DNA from: Rhodoferax sp.
GTDB taxonomy: Bacteria > Pseudomonadota > Gammaproteobacteria > Burkholderiales > Burkholderiaceae_C
Assembly: GCA_020048795.1 (NCBI GenBank)
Contig: JAIFMA010000204.1
Span: forward strand, 1 to 17,763
Length of the DNA stretch: 17,763 bases
Direction of reading: 5' to 3'
The notes beneath the pieces are model-generated. The model saw nothing but the letters and a program-made list of their open reading frames with translations, made no database searches and was not told where the DNA came from. Shown piece after piece: positions 1 to 7,101 of the stretch. The translations under genes were made by a program, and so were the position numbers. Numbering within the stretch: position 1 is the stretch's first letter; each line of letters starts with the position of its first letter.

Positions 1-212
1 CAACCGCCAAGGTCGAGGAGTTAATTATTGAACTCAAGCAGGATTACACCGTGGTGATCGTGACGCACAATATGCAGCAGGCCGCTCGCTGTAGTGACTA
101 CACGGCGTACATGTACCTGGGTGACTTGATGGAATTTGGTGCCACCGAGCAAATTTTCTTCAAACCCAATCGTCAAGAAACAGAAGACTATATTACCGGG
201 CGCTTCGGTTAG
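1..212 (+). CDS. pstB: Phosphate ABC transporter ATP-binding protein PstB (C-terminal fragment)
   Basis: Only the last 69 residues are inside the window; the reading frame enters at base 3 and stops at TAG 210-212. The fragment contains the H-loop (VTHNMQQA), followed by a stretch ending ETEDYITGRFG, the usual end of PstB. PstB is the cytoplasmic ATPase of the high-affinity phosphate importer PstSCAB, hydrolysing ATP to drive phosphate uptake. The Walker A and signature motifs would lie upstream, outside the window. phoU follows after a 60-base gap on the same strand, the standard order in this operon, which supports PstB over other ABC ATPases. The identification is firm although the fragment is short. 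Confidence 0.95.
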   Translation, partial: TAKVEELIIELKQDYTVVIVTHNMQQAARCSDYTAYMYLGDLMEFGATEQIFFKPNRQETEDYITGRFG

Positions 213-272
213 CCCAGATGTCAGACACCTGCTTATTGCCACTTTTTGCCTTTGATCCATTGAAAGAAAACC

Positions 273-974
273 ATGCCTGACAAACATCTGTCCTCTCAGT
301 TTGACAGCGAGTTAAGTTCTGTTTCTGCCCGGGTGATGGAACTCGGTGGTCTGGTTGAGTCACAAATTCGCCAGGCTGTTTATGCCCTGTCCGAGTTCAG
401 TGCCGAGATAGCCAACCAAGTGCTGGCTACCGAGATCAAAGTGAATGCCATGGAGGTTGACATTGACCGCGAGCTTTCCAGCATCATCGCTCGGCGTCAG
501 CCCACTGCGCGGGATTTGCGTTTACTGATAGCCATCTCCAAGGCGACGGCCAATCTGGAGCGGGTTGGTGACGAGGCCGAGAAAATTGCCCGCATGGTGC
601 GATCCATCATCAACAGCGGGGCGCCGCGATCTTTGCCATCACTGGAGCTGCGAGTCGCTGCTGACATGGCTTCTGCTCTTTTGCGCAAGGCGCTCGACGC
701 TTTTGCCCGGCTTGACACCACAGCGGCGCTGGTCATTTTGAAAGAAGATGATCTTATAGACCGAGAGTTCGATGGTTTTGTGCGCAAGCTCATCACCTAC
801 ATGATGGAAGACCCGCGCATGATTTCACCCAGCCTGGATCTGCTATTTTTGGCCAAGGCAGTCGAACGTATTGGCGACCATGCCAAGAACATTGCCGAGT
901 TGATTATTTACATCGTCAAGGGCGCTGATGTCCGACACGCACCTATGGCAGAAATCGAATTGGTGGTGAAATGA
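273..974 (+). CDS. phoU: Phosphate signalling protein PhoU
   Basis: This 233-residue protein has the normal PhoU length and the two repeated three-helix PhoU domains. Each carries the metal-cluster motif: LERVGDEAEKIA near residues 95-106 and VERIGDHAKNIAE near 197-209. In known systems PhoU is a peripheral cytoplasmic protein that links the Pst transporter to the PhoR kinase, shutting the Pho response off when phosphate is plentiful. The ATG at 273 follows a purine-rich GAAAGAAAA ribosome site. Its TGA (972-974) overlaps the phoB start codon as ATGA, so phoB translation is probably coupled to phoU. There is no sign of a promoter or terminator between pstB and phoU. It is probably transcribed with pst from a Pho-box promoter upstream of the window. 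Confidence 0.97.
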   Translation: MPDKHLSSQFDSELSSVSARVMELGGLVESQIRQAVYALSEFSAEIANQVLATEIKVNAMEVDIDRELSSIIARRQPTARDLRLLIAISKATANLERVGDEAEKIARMVRSIINSGAPRSLPSLELRVAADMASALLRKALDAFARLDTTAALVILKEDDLIDREFDGFVRKLITYMMEDPRMISPSLDLLFLAKAVERIGDHAKNIAELIIYIVKGADVRHAPMAEIELVVK

Positions 975-1660
975 GACGATTGCCGGGTGTATTGATTGTT
1001 GAAGACGAGCCGGCAATTGCCGAACTGATTTCAGTCAACCTCAAGCACAGCGGCTTTCGCCCAATCTGGGCCATGGACAGTGCGACAGCGCAAGTCGAAC
1101 TTGATGCAGTATTGCCGGATGTCATCCTGCTTGACTGGATGTTGCCAGGGGAAAGCGGTTTGGCACTGGCCAAACGCTGGCGGGCACATCCCCGTTCCAA
1201 GGATGTTCCCATCATCATGCTCACTGCGCGAAGTGATGAGGTTGATCGTGTTGCAGGTCTGGATGCAGGGGCTGATGATTACATTGCCAAGCCATTTTCG
1301 ACCAAGGAACTTCTGGCACGTATTCGTGCCGTGTTGCGACGCCGTGCACCAGAGCAAGATGCCGGTGTGGTTACCTTGGGAGAGCTCAGTCTGGATGCCG
1401 CAACCTACAGGGTAAGCTTTCAGGATCAGGCCCTGAAATTGGGACCCACTGAGTTCAAGTTGCTGCACTATCTGATGACCTACCCGGAACGGGTGCATAC
1501 ACGTTCGCAGTTGCTTGACCGGGTTTGGGGGGACCATGTGTTCATCGAAGAGCGTACTGTGGATGTGCACGTCAAGCGCTTGCGTGAAGCACTGGGTGCA
1601 CAGGCTGGGCTGATGGTAGAAACAGTGCGTGGTGCCGGGTACAGAGTGACGACTCTTTGA
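971..1660 (+). CDS. phoB: Phosphate regulon response regulator PhoB
   Basis: A 229-residue OmpR/PhoB-family response regulator. The receiver domain (about 1-120) has the acidic pair E11/D12, phospho-acceptor D55 (in VILLDWMLP), T85 and K107. The C-terminal winged-helix domain (about 130-229) has the TEFKLLHYLM and VDVHVKRLREAL elements and ends VETVRGAGYRV. When phosphorylated by PhoR, PhoB binds Pho boxes and activates phosphate-starvation genes. The gene starts within the end of phoU (ATGA) and its TGA (1658-1660) shares one base with the phoR ATG, so the three genes form a tight, probably coupled unit. The PhoB assignment rather than another OmpR-type regulator rests on this context as well as sequence. 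Confidence 0.97.
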   Translation: MRRLPGVLIVEDEPAIAELISVNLKHSGFRPIWAMDSATAQVELDAVLPDVILLDWMLPGESGLALAKRWRAHPRSKDVPIIMLTARSDEVDRVAGLDAGADDYIAKPFSTKELLARIRAVLRRRAPEQDAGVVTLGELSLDAATYRVSFQDQALKLGPTEFKLLHYLMTYPERVHTRSQLLDRVWGDHVFIEERTVDVHVKRLREALGAQAGLMVETVRGAGYRVTTL

Positions 1661-2994
1661 TGCTGCTTCGGGCGCTGATTTTCTTGCTCTGCCTGATCGT
1701 CGGCGGACTGACGGGTTGGTGGGCCAACAAACAGTTCCTTTTTGATGATGGCTTAGGGGTAGGGGTGGCTCTAGGGGGTGTTATTTGGTTTCTCATGGAT
1801 GCGGTCGGAGCTGTGCGCGTGTTGGCCTATTTGCGAGTTATCGGCAGTAATGAGCCTCGCGGCATTTGGGGTATTTGGAATGAGGTTTTCTCACGTTCGC
1901 GTCGGCTGCTGCGCGACCGTGACCGTCTGCTTGCCGAGAGCCAGCGCCGTTTGCAAGACTTTCTGTCTGCCTTTCAAGTGTCGCCCAATGGCGTTGTTTT
2001 GCTCGACAGCCAATCTCGTATTGAGTGGTGCAATCAGACTGCAACCCACCACTTTGGCATCATGGCGCAGCGTGATTTGGCACAGGTTATTGGCAATCTG
2101 GTGCGTGACCCAGGCTTCATCGCGTATTTGTCGAGTCGTGATTACCAGCGTAGTGTCACCATGCCCGGGCGAGAAACGTCGTCGTCTCGACCTGTATTGC
2201 TGTCAGTGCAATTGCATCCTTATGGCGATGGGCGCACCTTGTTGTTGTCGCGCGATATCACGGCTTTGGAGCAAGCAGATGCCATGCGGCGTGATTTTGT
2301 GGCCAATGTGTCACATGAAATTCGAACGCCTTTGACCGTGCTGGCTGGCTTTATTGAGACCTTGCAGACGCTTGAATTGGCGGATAGCGAGCGCCAGCAC
2401 TACCTGGGCTTGATGGCACAACAATCAACACGCATGCAAACCCTGGTCAATGATCTGCTGACGCTGTCACGACTTGAGGGTAGCCCGGCACCCGATTTGT
2501 CGTGCTGGATATCCTTGACTCAACTGATTGCCCAGATCAGGCAGGACGCGATGTCCCTGTCAACCATGATCACTGCTGAGCAGAGGTCACCGCACAAGCT
2601 GATCTTTGATGAAAGCTGTGATGTTGAACTGGCGGGCAACCTCAGCGAGCTTTTGAGCGCCATGAGCAATCTGGTCAGCAATGCCATTCGCTATACCCCG
2701 GCAGGGCAGGTCATCACTGTCAGCACATCACTGACATCCGGTGGTGGTTTGGTGTTTTCCGTGACAGATACCGGCCCAGGCATTGCGCCTGAGCATTTGG
2801 GCCGGCTGACGGAGCGCTTCTACCGGGTTGACCGCAGCCGATCGAGGGAGACCGGTGGTACCGGGCTTGGCTTGGCAATCGTCAAACACGTCACGCAGCG
2901 TCATGCTGCAACGCTGACACTGGAAAGCACGCTGGGTAAGGGATCGATGTTCAGAATTGATTTTCCACAAGAGCGTGTGAGGGTTGTGAATTAG
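1660..2994 (+). CDS. phoR: Phosphate regulon sensor histidine kinase PhoR
   Basis: A 444-residue membrane-bound sensor kinase. Two hydrophobic N-terminal segments (about 3-20 and 33-56) anchor it with almost no periplasmic part, as is usual for PhoR. A PAS domain follows (about 98-205, containing GVVLLDSQSRIEWCN). The H-box FVANVSHEIRTPL places the phosphorylated histidine at 219. The ATPase domain has an N-box with N341 (SNLVSNAIRYTP), G1 (VTDTGPGI) and G2 (GGTGLGLAIVKH). It autophosphorylates and passes phosphate to PhoB. I chose ATG 1660, which forms TGATG with the phoB stop; an in-frame TTG three bases earlier (1657) would add one residue. The stop (2992-2994) overlaps the stop of the opposing gene. 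Confidence 0.96.
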   Translation: MLLRALIFLLCLIVGGLTGWWANKQFLFDDGLGVGVALGGVIWFLMDAVGAVRVLAYLRVIGSNEPRGIWGIWNEVFSRSRRLLRDRDRLLAESQRRLQDFLSAFQVSPNGVVLLDSQSRIEWCNQTATHHFGIMAQRDLAQVIGNLVRDPGFIAYLSSRDYQRSVTMPGRETSSSRPVLLSVQLHPYGDGRTLLLSRDITALEQADAMRRDFVANVSHEIRTPLTVLAGFIETLQTLELADSERQHYLGLMAQQSTRMQTLVNDLLTLSRLEGSPAPDLSCWISLTQLIAQIRQDAMSLSTMITAEQRSPHKLIFDESCDVELAGNLSELLSAMSNLVSNAIRYTPAGQVITVSTSLTSGGGLVFSVTDTGPGIAPEHLGRLTERFYRVDRSRSRETGGTGLGLAIVKHVTQRHAATLTLESTLGKGSMFRIDFPQERVRVVN

Positions 2995-4697
2995 CCGGGT
3001 GCGCGTCGCAAGACCAACAACCGTTCTTTGGGGTCTGCCGGATGATGAACAGTTCCGACCCGCAGCCAGAAACTGTTTTGCTCAAGTTTCGAGAACGCTT
3101 CAAAGTGTTCAGTATCAGCCACCATCCAGTCACACATGACGCCAGTTGCAACGGGTCTGAGCACCAAGCCGCCATGAAACTGAAGCGCGGCAATTTGGCT
3201 GCGACTGAGCCCCAATCCAAACACGCACTTTGGTTTGTCAGGCAGCAAAACTGAGATTTGCTTGACCAGAGGGGCGTAGCTGCGGGCAAAGTCCAGCATC
3301 GGCAACCACAGGGTCATCAGCAGCAACCAGCACAGGGCTGCTCCACCAGCCGGTAGCACCACACTTTTCCAGATGGCTGTGCGGTGCTTTCCAATGCGCC
3401 AAATAACAAGCCAAGCCCATATGATGCTTGCGCTGAGAGCTATTAAAAATGTAGTGAATGAAAAGCTGTGAATAAATCCGGGCGCAAGGCGGGCCACGTT
3501 GGCTGCGGGTTGGGCAGGCACGCCGGTTTGCATTGAAATCCAGACAATCCAAATGATCAGTGCGCAGCCACTGAAAAAAATCAAGGTGAACCAATCAATC
3601 AGGGCCGCCATGCTTCGGCTCAGTGTAGGTAGCGCAAATGCAGCCAGGGCCGACAGCGCTGGCAGGGCCAGCAAGAGCGAGCGGTCGGCGGCGCTGGTGG
3701 TCAGTGTCGCGACACTGGCGATAGTGACAAACCACAATGGCAGCCACAAATGCCGACTGCTGAATCTGTCAACCAGCAACTGACGGCGCCAGCGCCAGAG
3801 CGTCCATAAGGCCAGCGGCCAGGTTGGCCAGGTAAACCAAAGAAACAGTCTGCCCAGACTTTCCCATTCAGCCAAGTTGGCTTGTGGCAGGTCAATGTAC
3901 CACCGCCAAAGGTCGAGTTGTGAGGCCAGCAGTGCGCACACAACGGTGATTGCAAGCAGGCCGGCTGCGCGAATTCTGCTGGAAAGTGGATGGCTCTGCG
4001 TGTCTTTGCTTTCAAGCAGATAAACCATTGTGCAGCCCAGTCCGAGGCACAGCCCCACCGTGGGGGCACCCGACAAAGTCAAACCGGTCAGCCCGATGGT
4101 AGCCGCCAGACCCGGGGCAATTGGGCGGTAGGGCAACGCGGCCACCGCATAAAACAGCAGCCCTGTGAAACACAGTTGCGCCAGGGCCGGCGTGGTTTCA
4201 TGGGCCAACTGCGCCAACCCAAGACTGGCAATAAACGCCAACAGACCGCCATCTGCGACCGCGCGGGCGTAGTCGGTTGGCTGGGCCTCGCCGCCAAATG
4301 CAAACGCGACAGGCTGCGCCAATGGACTGCGCGCAAGGTAATAGGTGCCGTACCAGACCGAGATGAGCGAGATGATCAGCAAAATCATGAACGGAATTCG
4401 TGCCGCCATATCGCTGGGTAGCCATGAAGGAGCCATTTGAATGGCCCAAGCGCCGAACCAATAGGGCGCCAATGCATGAACCTCTGGGCCCATTCCAACC
4501 AAAGTGGGGTGCCACCAATCGGATTTGCCGTGTGCGAGCTCGGCCATGTAACCATAGGTGGTGATGTCAGCACGCTTCCAGGGACCTCGCCCCAGGAAGC
4601 CCGGAAGAACGTAGGCAAGACAAAACAGCCACAGTGCAATACGCGGCAGACGCTTGACGCTCCCTTGCGCAACGATGGCGGGGTTTGGCTGAATCAC
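2991..4697 (-). CDS. Multi-pass membrane protein resembling GT-C (ArnT/PMT-type) glycosyltransferases
   Basis: About 568 residues with roughly a dozen hydrophobic segments, starting with LPRIALWLFCLAYVLPGFL, and a soluble C-terminal region of about 100 residues. The first loop after helix 1 (FLGRGPWKRADITTYGYM, then GKSDWWHP) resembles the acidic first loop of undecaprenyl-phosphate-sugar-using GT-C enzymes such as ArnT. That suggests transfer of a sugar from a lipid carrier in the periplasm, but the substrate is unknown. The start is uncertain. TTG 4703 and GTG 4697 are both possible; I prefer GTG because GGTGG lies 7 bases upstream of it, and no in-frame ATG fits. The gene is alone on its strand: a terminator precedes it and it converges on phoR with a 4-base overlap of stop codons. 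A dispersed repeat lies inside it at 3414-3457. Confidence 0.75.
   Translation of the reverse strand: MIQPNPAIVAQGSVKRLPRIALWLFCLAYVLPGFLGRGPWKRADITTYGYMAELAHGKSDWWHPTLVGMGPEVHALAPYWFGAWAIQMAPSWLPSDMAARIPFMILLIISLISVWYGTYYLARSPLAQPVAFAFGGEAQPTDYARAVADGGLLAFIASLGLAQLAHETTPALAQLCFTGLLFYAVAALPYRPIAPGLAATIGLTGLTLSGAPTVGLCLGLGCTMVYLLESKDTQSHPLSSRIRAAGLLAITVVCALLASQLDLWRWYIDLPQANLAEWESLGRLFLWFTWPTWPLALWTLWRWRRQLLVDRFSSRHLWLPLWFVTIASVATLTTSAADRSLLLALPALSALAAFALPTLSRSMAALIDWFTLIFFSGCALIIWIVWISMQTGVPAQPAANVARLAPGFIHSFSFTTFLIALSASIIWAWLVIWRIGKHRTAIWKSVVLPAGGAALCWLLLMTLWLPMLDFARSYAPLVKQISVLLPDKPKCVFGLGLSRSQIAALQFHGGLVLRPVATGVMCDWMVADTEHFEAFSKLEQNSFWLRVGTVHHPADPKERLLVLRRAPG
3414..3457 (+). repeat. Dispersed repeat, copy 1 (inside the membrane protein gene)
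   Basis: This 44-base stretch matches 17424-17467 at the same spacing throughout. Both contain AGCCCATA, six variable bases, TTGCGCTGA, one variable base, AGCTATT, an A/T-only block of six, then GTAGTGA. By hand about 35 of 44 bases agree, 25 of 30 over the right-hand core (3428-3457). I associate elements with this kind of core (GCGCTG.CAGCTAT followed by an A/T block and GTAG) with Comamonadaceae genomes; that is memory and not checked here. This copy is read in frame on the minus strand and encodes TTFLIALSAS, part of a predicted membrane helix. Confidence 0.6.
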
Positions 4698-4741
4698 TGG
4701 CAAGCCACCGACCGGAACGGGAAAAAATTTTGATCCATCAC

Positions 4742-4775
4742 AAAGAAAAAGGCAGCGCGGTTGGAACCGGCTGCC
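4742..4775 (-). terminator. Rho-independent terminator after rpmE2
   Basis: On the minus strand GGCAGC (4775-4770) pairs with GCTGCC (4756-4751), with an inner GGTT/AACC pair inside the loop region. This is followed directly by a T-rich run (complement of the A tract at 4742-4750). It lies 23 bases past the rpmE2 stop and should end the trxA-rho-rpmE2 transcripts before the membrane protein gene. Confidence 0.85.
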
Positions 4776-4798
4776 TATTGGCTGAGCATTAAAACAGC

Positions 4799-5056
4799 TT
4801 ACTTGGCTGTAGTTTTGCCAAAGCGGTTGCGGAATTTCTCAACACGACCACCCATGTTGTCGACTGATTTTTGTGTGCCAGTGTAAAAAGGATGCGATTC
4901 GCTGGAAGTCTCAAGCTTGTACAAGGGCAACTCGCGACCGTCTTCCATCTTGATCATTTCCTTGGCGCTGGCACAGGAGCGGGTGACAAACTTGAATCCG
5001 TTGGATAAGTCCTGGAAACAAATTTCGCGGTAATTGGGGTGTATGCCTTTTTTCAT
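4799..5056 (-). CDS. rpmE2: 50S ribosomal protein L31 type B
   Basis: An 85-residue protein with the L31 hallmarks: start MKKGIHPNYREI, central SSESHPFYTGTQKSVD, and a basic C-terminal end VEKFRNRFGK. It is a surface protein of the large subunit, at the bridge to the small subunit. It lacks the CxxC zinc site of the classic L31 and has only two separated cysteines (C13, C28), so it is the zinc-independent type B form. The ATG at 5056 has GGAG five bases upstream. It sits 99 bases downstream of rho on the same strand, a common pairing, and is followed by an intrinsic terminator. A perfect TATAAT lies in the gap, so it may have its own promoter in addition to read-through from rho. Confidence 0.95.
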   Translation of the reverse strand: MKKGIHPNYREICFQDLSNGFKFVTRSCASAKEMIKMEDGRELPLYKLETSSESHPFYTGTQKSVDNMGGRVEKFRNRFGKTTAK

Positions 5057-5147
5057 GTGTTCTCCATCAGGTGCGTTAGCCGCGTCAGCCCTTGCACAAA
5101 CCGATTGCGCAATTCAAAGCAGATCGTACTTTTCGCCAAAACCGTTG

Positions 5148-5153
5148 ATTATA
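5148..5153 (-). promoter_or_regulatory. Candidate -10 box for rpmE2
   Basis: The minus strand reads TATAAT here, immediately after the rho stop codon and about 90 bases upstream of the rpmE2 start. No good -35 hexamer lies at 16-18 bases; the nearest match, a TTGACA inside the end of rho (5181-5176), is 22 bases away. It is therefore a plausible but unproven internal promoter. Confidence 0.35.
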
Positions 5154-5155
5154 GT

Positions 5156-6418
5156 TCAGCCGCCACGACGCATCATGTCAAAGAACTCGCTGTTGGTCTT
5201 GGTGGCACGCATTTGCTTGAGTACCATTTCCATCGATTCAATTTCGTCCATGTTGTAGAGAAATTGCCGAAGAACACGGGTTTTCTGCAGGATTTCAGGT
5301 TGCAGCAGCAACTCTTCGCGCCGTGTACCGCTGCGGTTGAGCTGAATCGACGGGAAGACGCGTTTTTCGTAAAGTCGGCGATCCAGGTGGATTTCAGAAT
5401 TGCCGGTTCCCTTGAACTCCTCAAAAATCACTTCGTCCATACGGCTACCGGTATCGATGAGCGCAGTGGCAATGATGGTCAGCGAGCCCCCTTCTTCGAC
5501 ATTTCGTGCGGCACCCAGAAAACGTTTTGGACGCTGTAGCGCGTTAGCATCAACACCCCCGGTCAGTACCTTGCCCGAGGATGGCACCACGTTGTTGTAG
5601 GCGCGGGCCAACCGGGTGATGGAGTCCAGCAAAATCACCACGTCCTTTTTAAGTTCAACCAAACGCTTGGCGCGTTCGATCACCATTTCGGCCACATGCA
5701 CATGACGTGCAGCGGGCTCGTCGAAAGTCGAAGCAATCACCTCGCCCTTGACGGTGCGCTGCATTTCGGTCACTTCCTCGGGGCGCTCATCGACCAGCAA
5801 GACCATCATGTGGCTATTGGGGTAATTGGCCGAAATGGCATGGGCGATGTGCTGCATCATCACCGTCTTGCCACTTTTTGGCGGTGCCACCAGCAGGGCG
5901 CGCTGGCCCTTGCCTATCGGGGCGATGATGTCGATGATGCGCCCGGTGATGTTTTCCTCTCCCTTGATTTCACGTTCCAGGCGCATTTGCTCCTTGGGGA
6001 ACAGCGGCGTCAGGTTTTCGAACATCACCTTGTGCTTGTTTTCTTCCGGGCCACCGCCGTTGACTTTTTCCAGCTTGTTCAAGGCAAAGTAACGCTCCCC
6101 GTCCTTGGGTGTTCGGACTTCACCTTCGATCATGTCGCCGGTATGAAGGTTAAAGCGGCGCACCTGGCTTGGGCTGATGTAGATGTCGTCAGTGCTGGCG
6201 GTATAGCTGGTGTCGGGGCTGCGCAAGAAACCGAAGCCGTCGGGCAGAATTTCGAGCACACCGTCCGCAAAAATCTGCTCACCGGCACGGGCGCGCTTCT
6301 TGATGATGGCAAACATCAACTCTTGCTTGCGCATGCGCCCGGTGTTTTCAATCTCAAGATCTTCGGCTTGCTTGAGGACTTCTGACACGTGCAGTGCCTT
6401 GAGTTCGTTGAGGTGCAT
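5156..6418 (-). CDS. rho: Transcription termination factor Rho
   Basis: A 420-residue hexameric RNA helicase that loads on C-rich untranslated RNA and stops transcription. The N-terminal helical part (1-45, MHLNELKALHVSEVL, TGRMRKQELMFAI) leads into the RNA-binding OB fold, with GFGFLRS at 61-67 and the DDIYISPSQVRRFNL stretch. The ATPase core has Walker A APPKSGKT (178-185), Walker B VILLDS (261-266), the Q-loop LTGGVDANAL and the R-loop region GTGNSEIHL. Length and sequence are normal. The start is fixed by similarity to known Rho N-termini, but no clear Shine-Dalgarno sequence precedes ATG 6418; the leader there is C-rich. It lies between trxA and rpmE2, an order I know from Burkholderiales. 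Confidence 0.98.
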   Translation of the reverse strand: MHLNELKALHVSEVLKQAEDLEIENTGRMRKQELMFAIIKKRARAGEQIFADGVLEILPDGFGFLRSPDTSYTASTDDIYISPSQVRRFNLHTGDMIEGEVRTPKDGERYFALNKLEKVNGGGPEENKHKVMFENLTPLFPKEQMRLEREIKGEENITGRIIDIIAPIGKGQRALLVAPPKSGKTVMMQHIAHAISANYPNSHMMVLLVDERPEEVTEMQRTVKGEVIASTFDEPAARHVHVAEMVIERAKRLVELKKDVVILLDSITRLARAYNNVVPSSGKVLTGGVDANALQRPKRFLGAARNVEEGGSLTIIATALIDTGSRMDEVIFEEFKGTGNSEIHLDRRLYEKRVFPSIQLNRSGTRREELLLQPEILQKTRVLRQFLYNMDEIESMEMVLKQMRATKTNSEFFDMMRRGG

Positions 6419-6460
6419 GGGTTGACGCAGTAAGTGAAGAGGCGGGGAGGGGGCGGCCGG
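6419..6460 (-). promoter_or_regulatory. rho: C-rich, G-poor leader of rho (possible rut-like site)
   Basis: In the transcript the 40 bases at 6460-6421, ending just before the rho start codon, contain about 22 C and only 6 G by hand count, including a run of the form CCGCCCCCTCCCC. Rho binds unstructured C-rich, G-poor RNA, and Rho is known to limit its own expression in E. coli. No ribosome site of GGAG type is visible in it. A role in self-regulation is inference. Confidence 0.4.
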
Positions 6461-6545
6461 ACTTGTCGGTGCGAAGTCGCAATAGCCTTTGCCGGAACTC
6501 AGGCCAACCCATGGTGGGGCAGCGAGTGGCGCGGATTATGACAGC

Positions 6546-6571
6546 AAAAAGCCCTGATTGACGCACAGGGC
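6546..6571 (-). terminator. Rho-independent terminator after trxA
   Basis: On the minus strand GCCCTG (6571-6566) pairs with CAGGGC (6556-6551) around a 9-base loop and is followed by TTTTT (6550-6546). It lies between the trxA stop and the rho start. This suggests that trxA ends here at least partly and that rho has its own promoter or depends on read-through. Confidence 0.7.
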
Positions 6572-6577
6572 CAGCGC

Positions 6578-6595
6578 GACCAGGTCAGCCTGGTC
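6578..6595 (-). repeat. Perfect inverted repeat just after trxA
   Basis: GACCAGG and CCTGGTC flank a 4-base loop, a perfect 7-base-pair hairpin 11 bases past the trxA stop and 6 bases before the terminator hairpin on the transcript. It has no T-run of its own. It may protect the 3' end of the trxA message or assist termination. Confidence 0.55.
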
Positions 6596-6606
6596 AAGCG
6601 ACCACA

Positions 6607-6939
6607 TCAGGCCAATTGTTGATCAATAAAGGCAGTCAGTTGGGATTTGCTCATCGCCCCCACCTTGGTGGCCGCCAATTGGCCACCCTTGAACAGCATC
6701 AAGGTTGGGATGCCGCGAATGCCGAACTTGGCTGGAATATCACGGTTTTCGTCTACATTCATTTTGACGACCTGTACCTTTCCCTGGTAGGCATCAGACA
6801 CCTCGTCCAGAATCGGAGCAATCATTTTGCATGGACCACACCATTCGGCCCAATAATCCACCAGAACGGGTAGATCGGACTGCAGCACATCGCTTTCAAA
6901 GGATGCATCGGACACATGTTTAATCAGTTCACTGGCCAT
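6607..6939 (-). CDS. trxA: Thioredoxin
   Basis: A 110-residue thioredoxin, the normal size. The redox site WCGPC has cysteines at 34 and 37, and the cis-proline is P78 (GIRGIPTLMLF). The thioredoxin fold continues to the C-terminus. It reduces disulfides of cytoplasmic proteins such as ribonucleotide reductase, and is itself reduced by thioredoxin reductase. A longer frame opens 12 codons upstream, but the ATG at 6939 is preferred because AGGAAAA lies close upstream and the protein then begins MASELIKHVSD as in relatives. It heads the trxA-rho-rpmE2 block, with two hairpins after its stop, and is divergent from the flavoprotein gene. Confidence 0.97.
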   Translation of the reverse strand: MASELIKHVSDASFESDVLQSDLPVLVDYWAEWCGPCKMIAPILDEVSDAYQGKVQVVKMNVDENRDIPAKFGIRGIPTLMLFKGGQLAATKVGAMSKSQLTAFIDQQLA

Positions 6940-7101
6940 GATTTTTCCTGTTTGATGTTTTTGAAGAAGGTTCAACAGCGAAATTGTGACAGAAACCAGT
7001 CTGTTCTATCGGGTTAATGCTCTGGACGGGTGGTCTGACAGCGACAAAGACAGGTTTTCGGACCGTCAAACCCAGAGTTGGCAGACAGATGAAATCAAAA
7101 T

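Noticed and set aside
5148..5181. TTGACA (5181-5176) paired with TATAAT (5153-5148) as a full consensus promoter
   Set aside because: The spacing is 22 bases, too long for sigma-70; only the -10 box is kept, at low confidence.
5696..6385. Long open frame (about 229 codons) on the plus strand opposite rho
   Set aside because: It lies wholly opposite the well-conserved rho gene. Its translation is low-complexity His/Val/Gly-rich and resembles no family. It is explained by rho codon usage.
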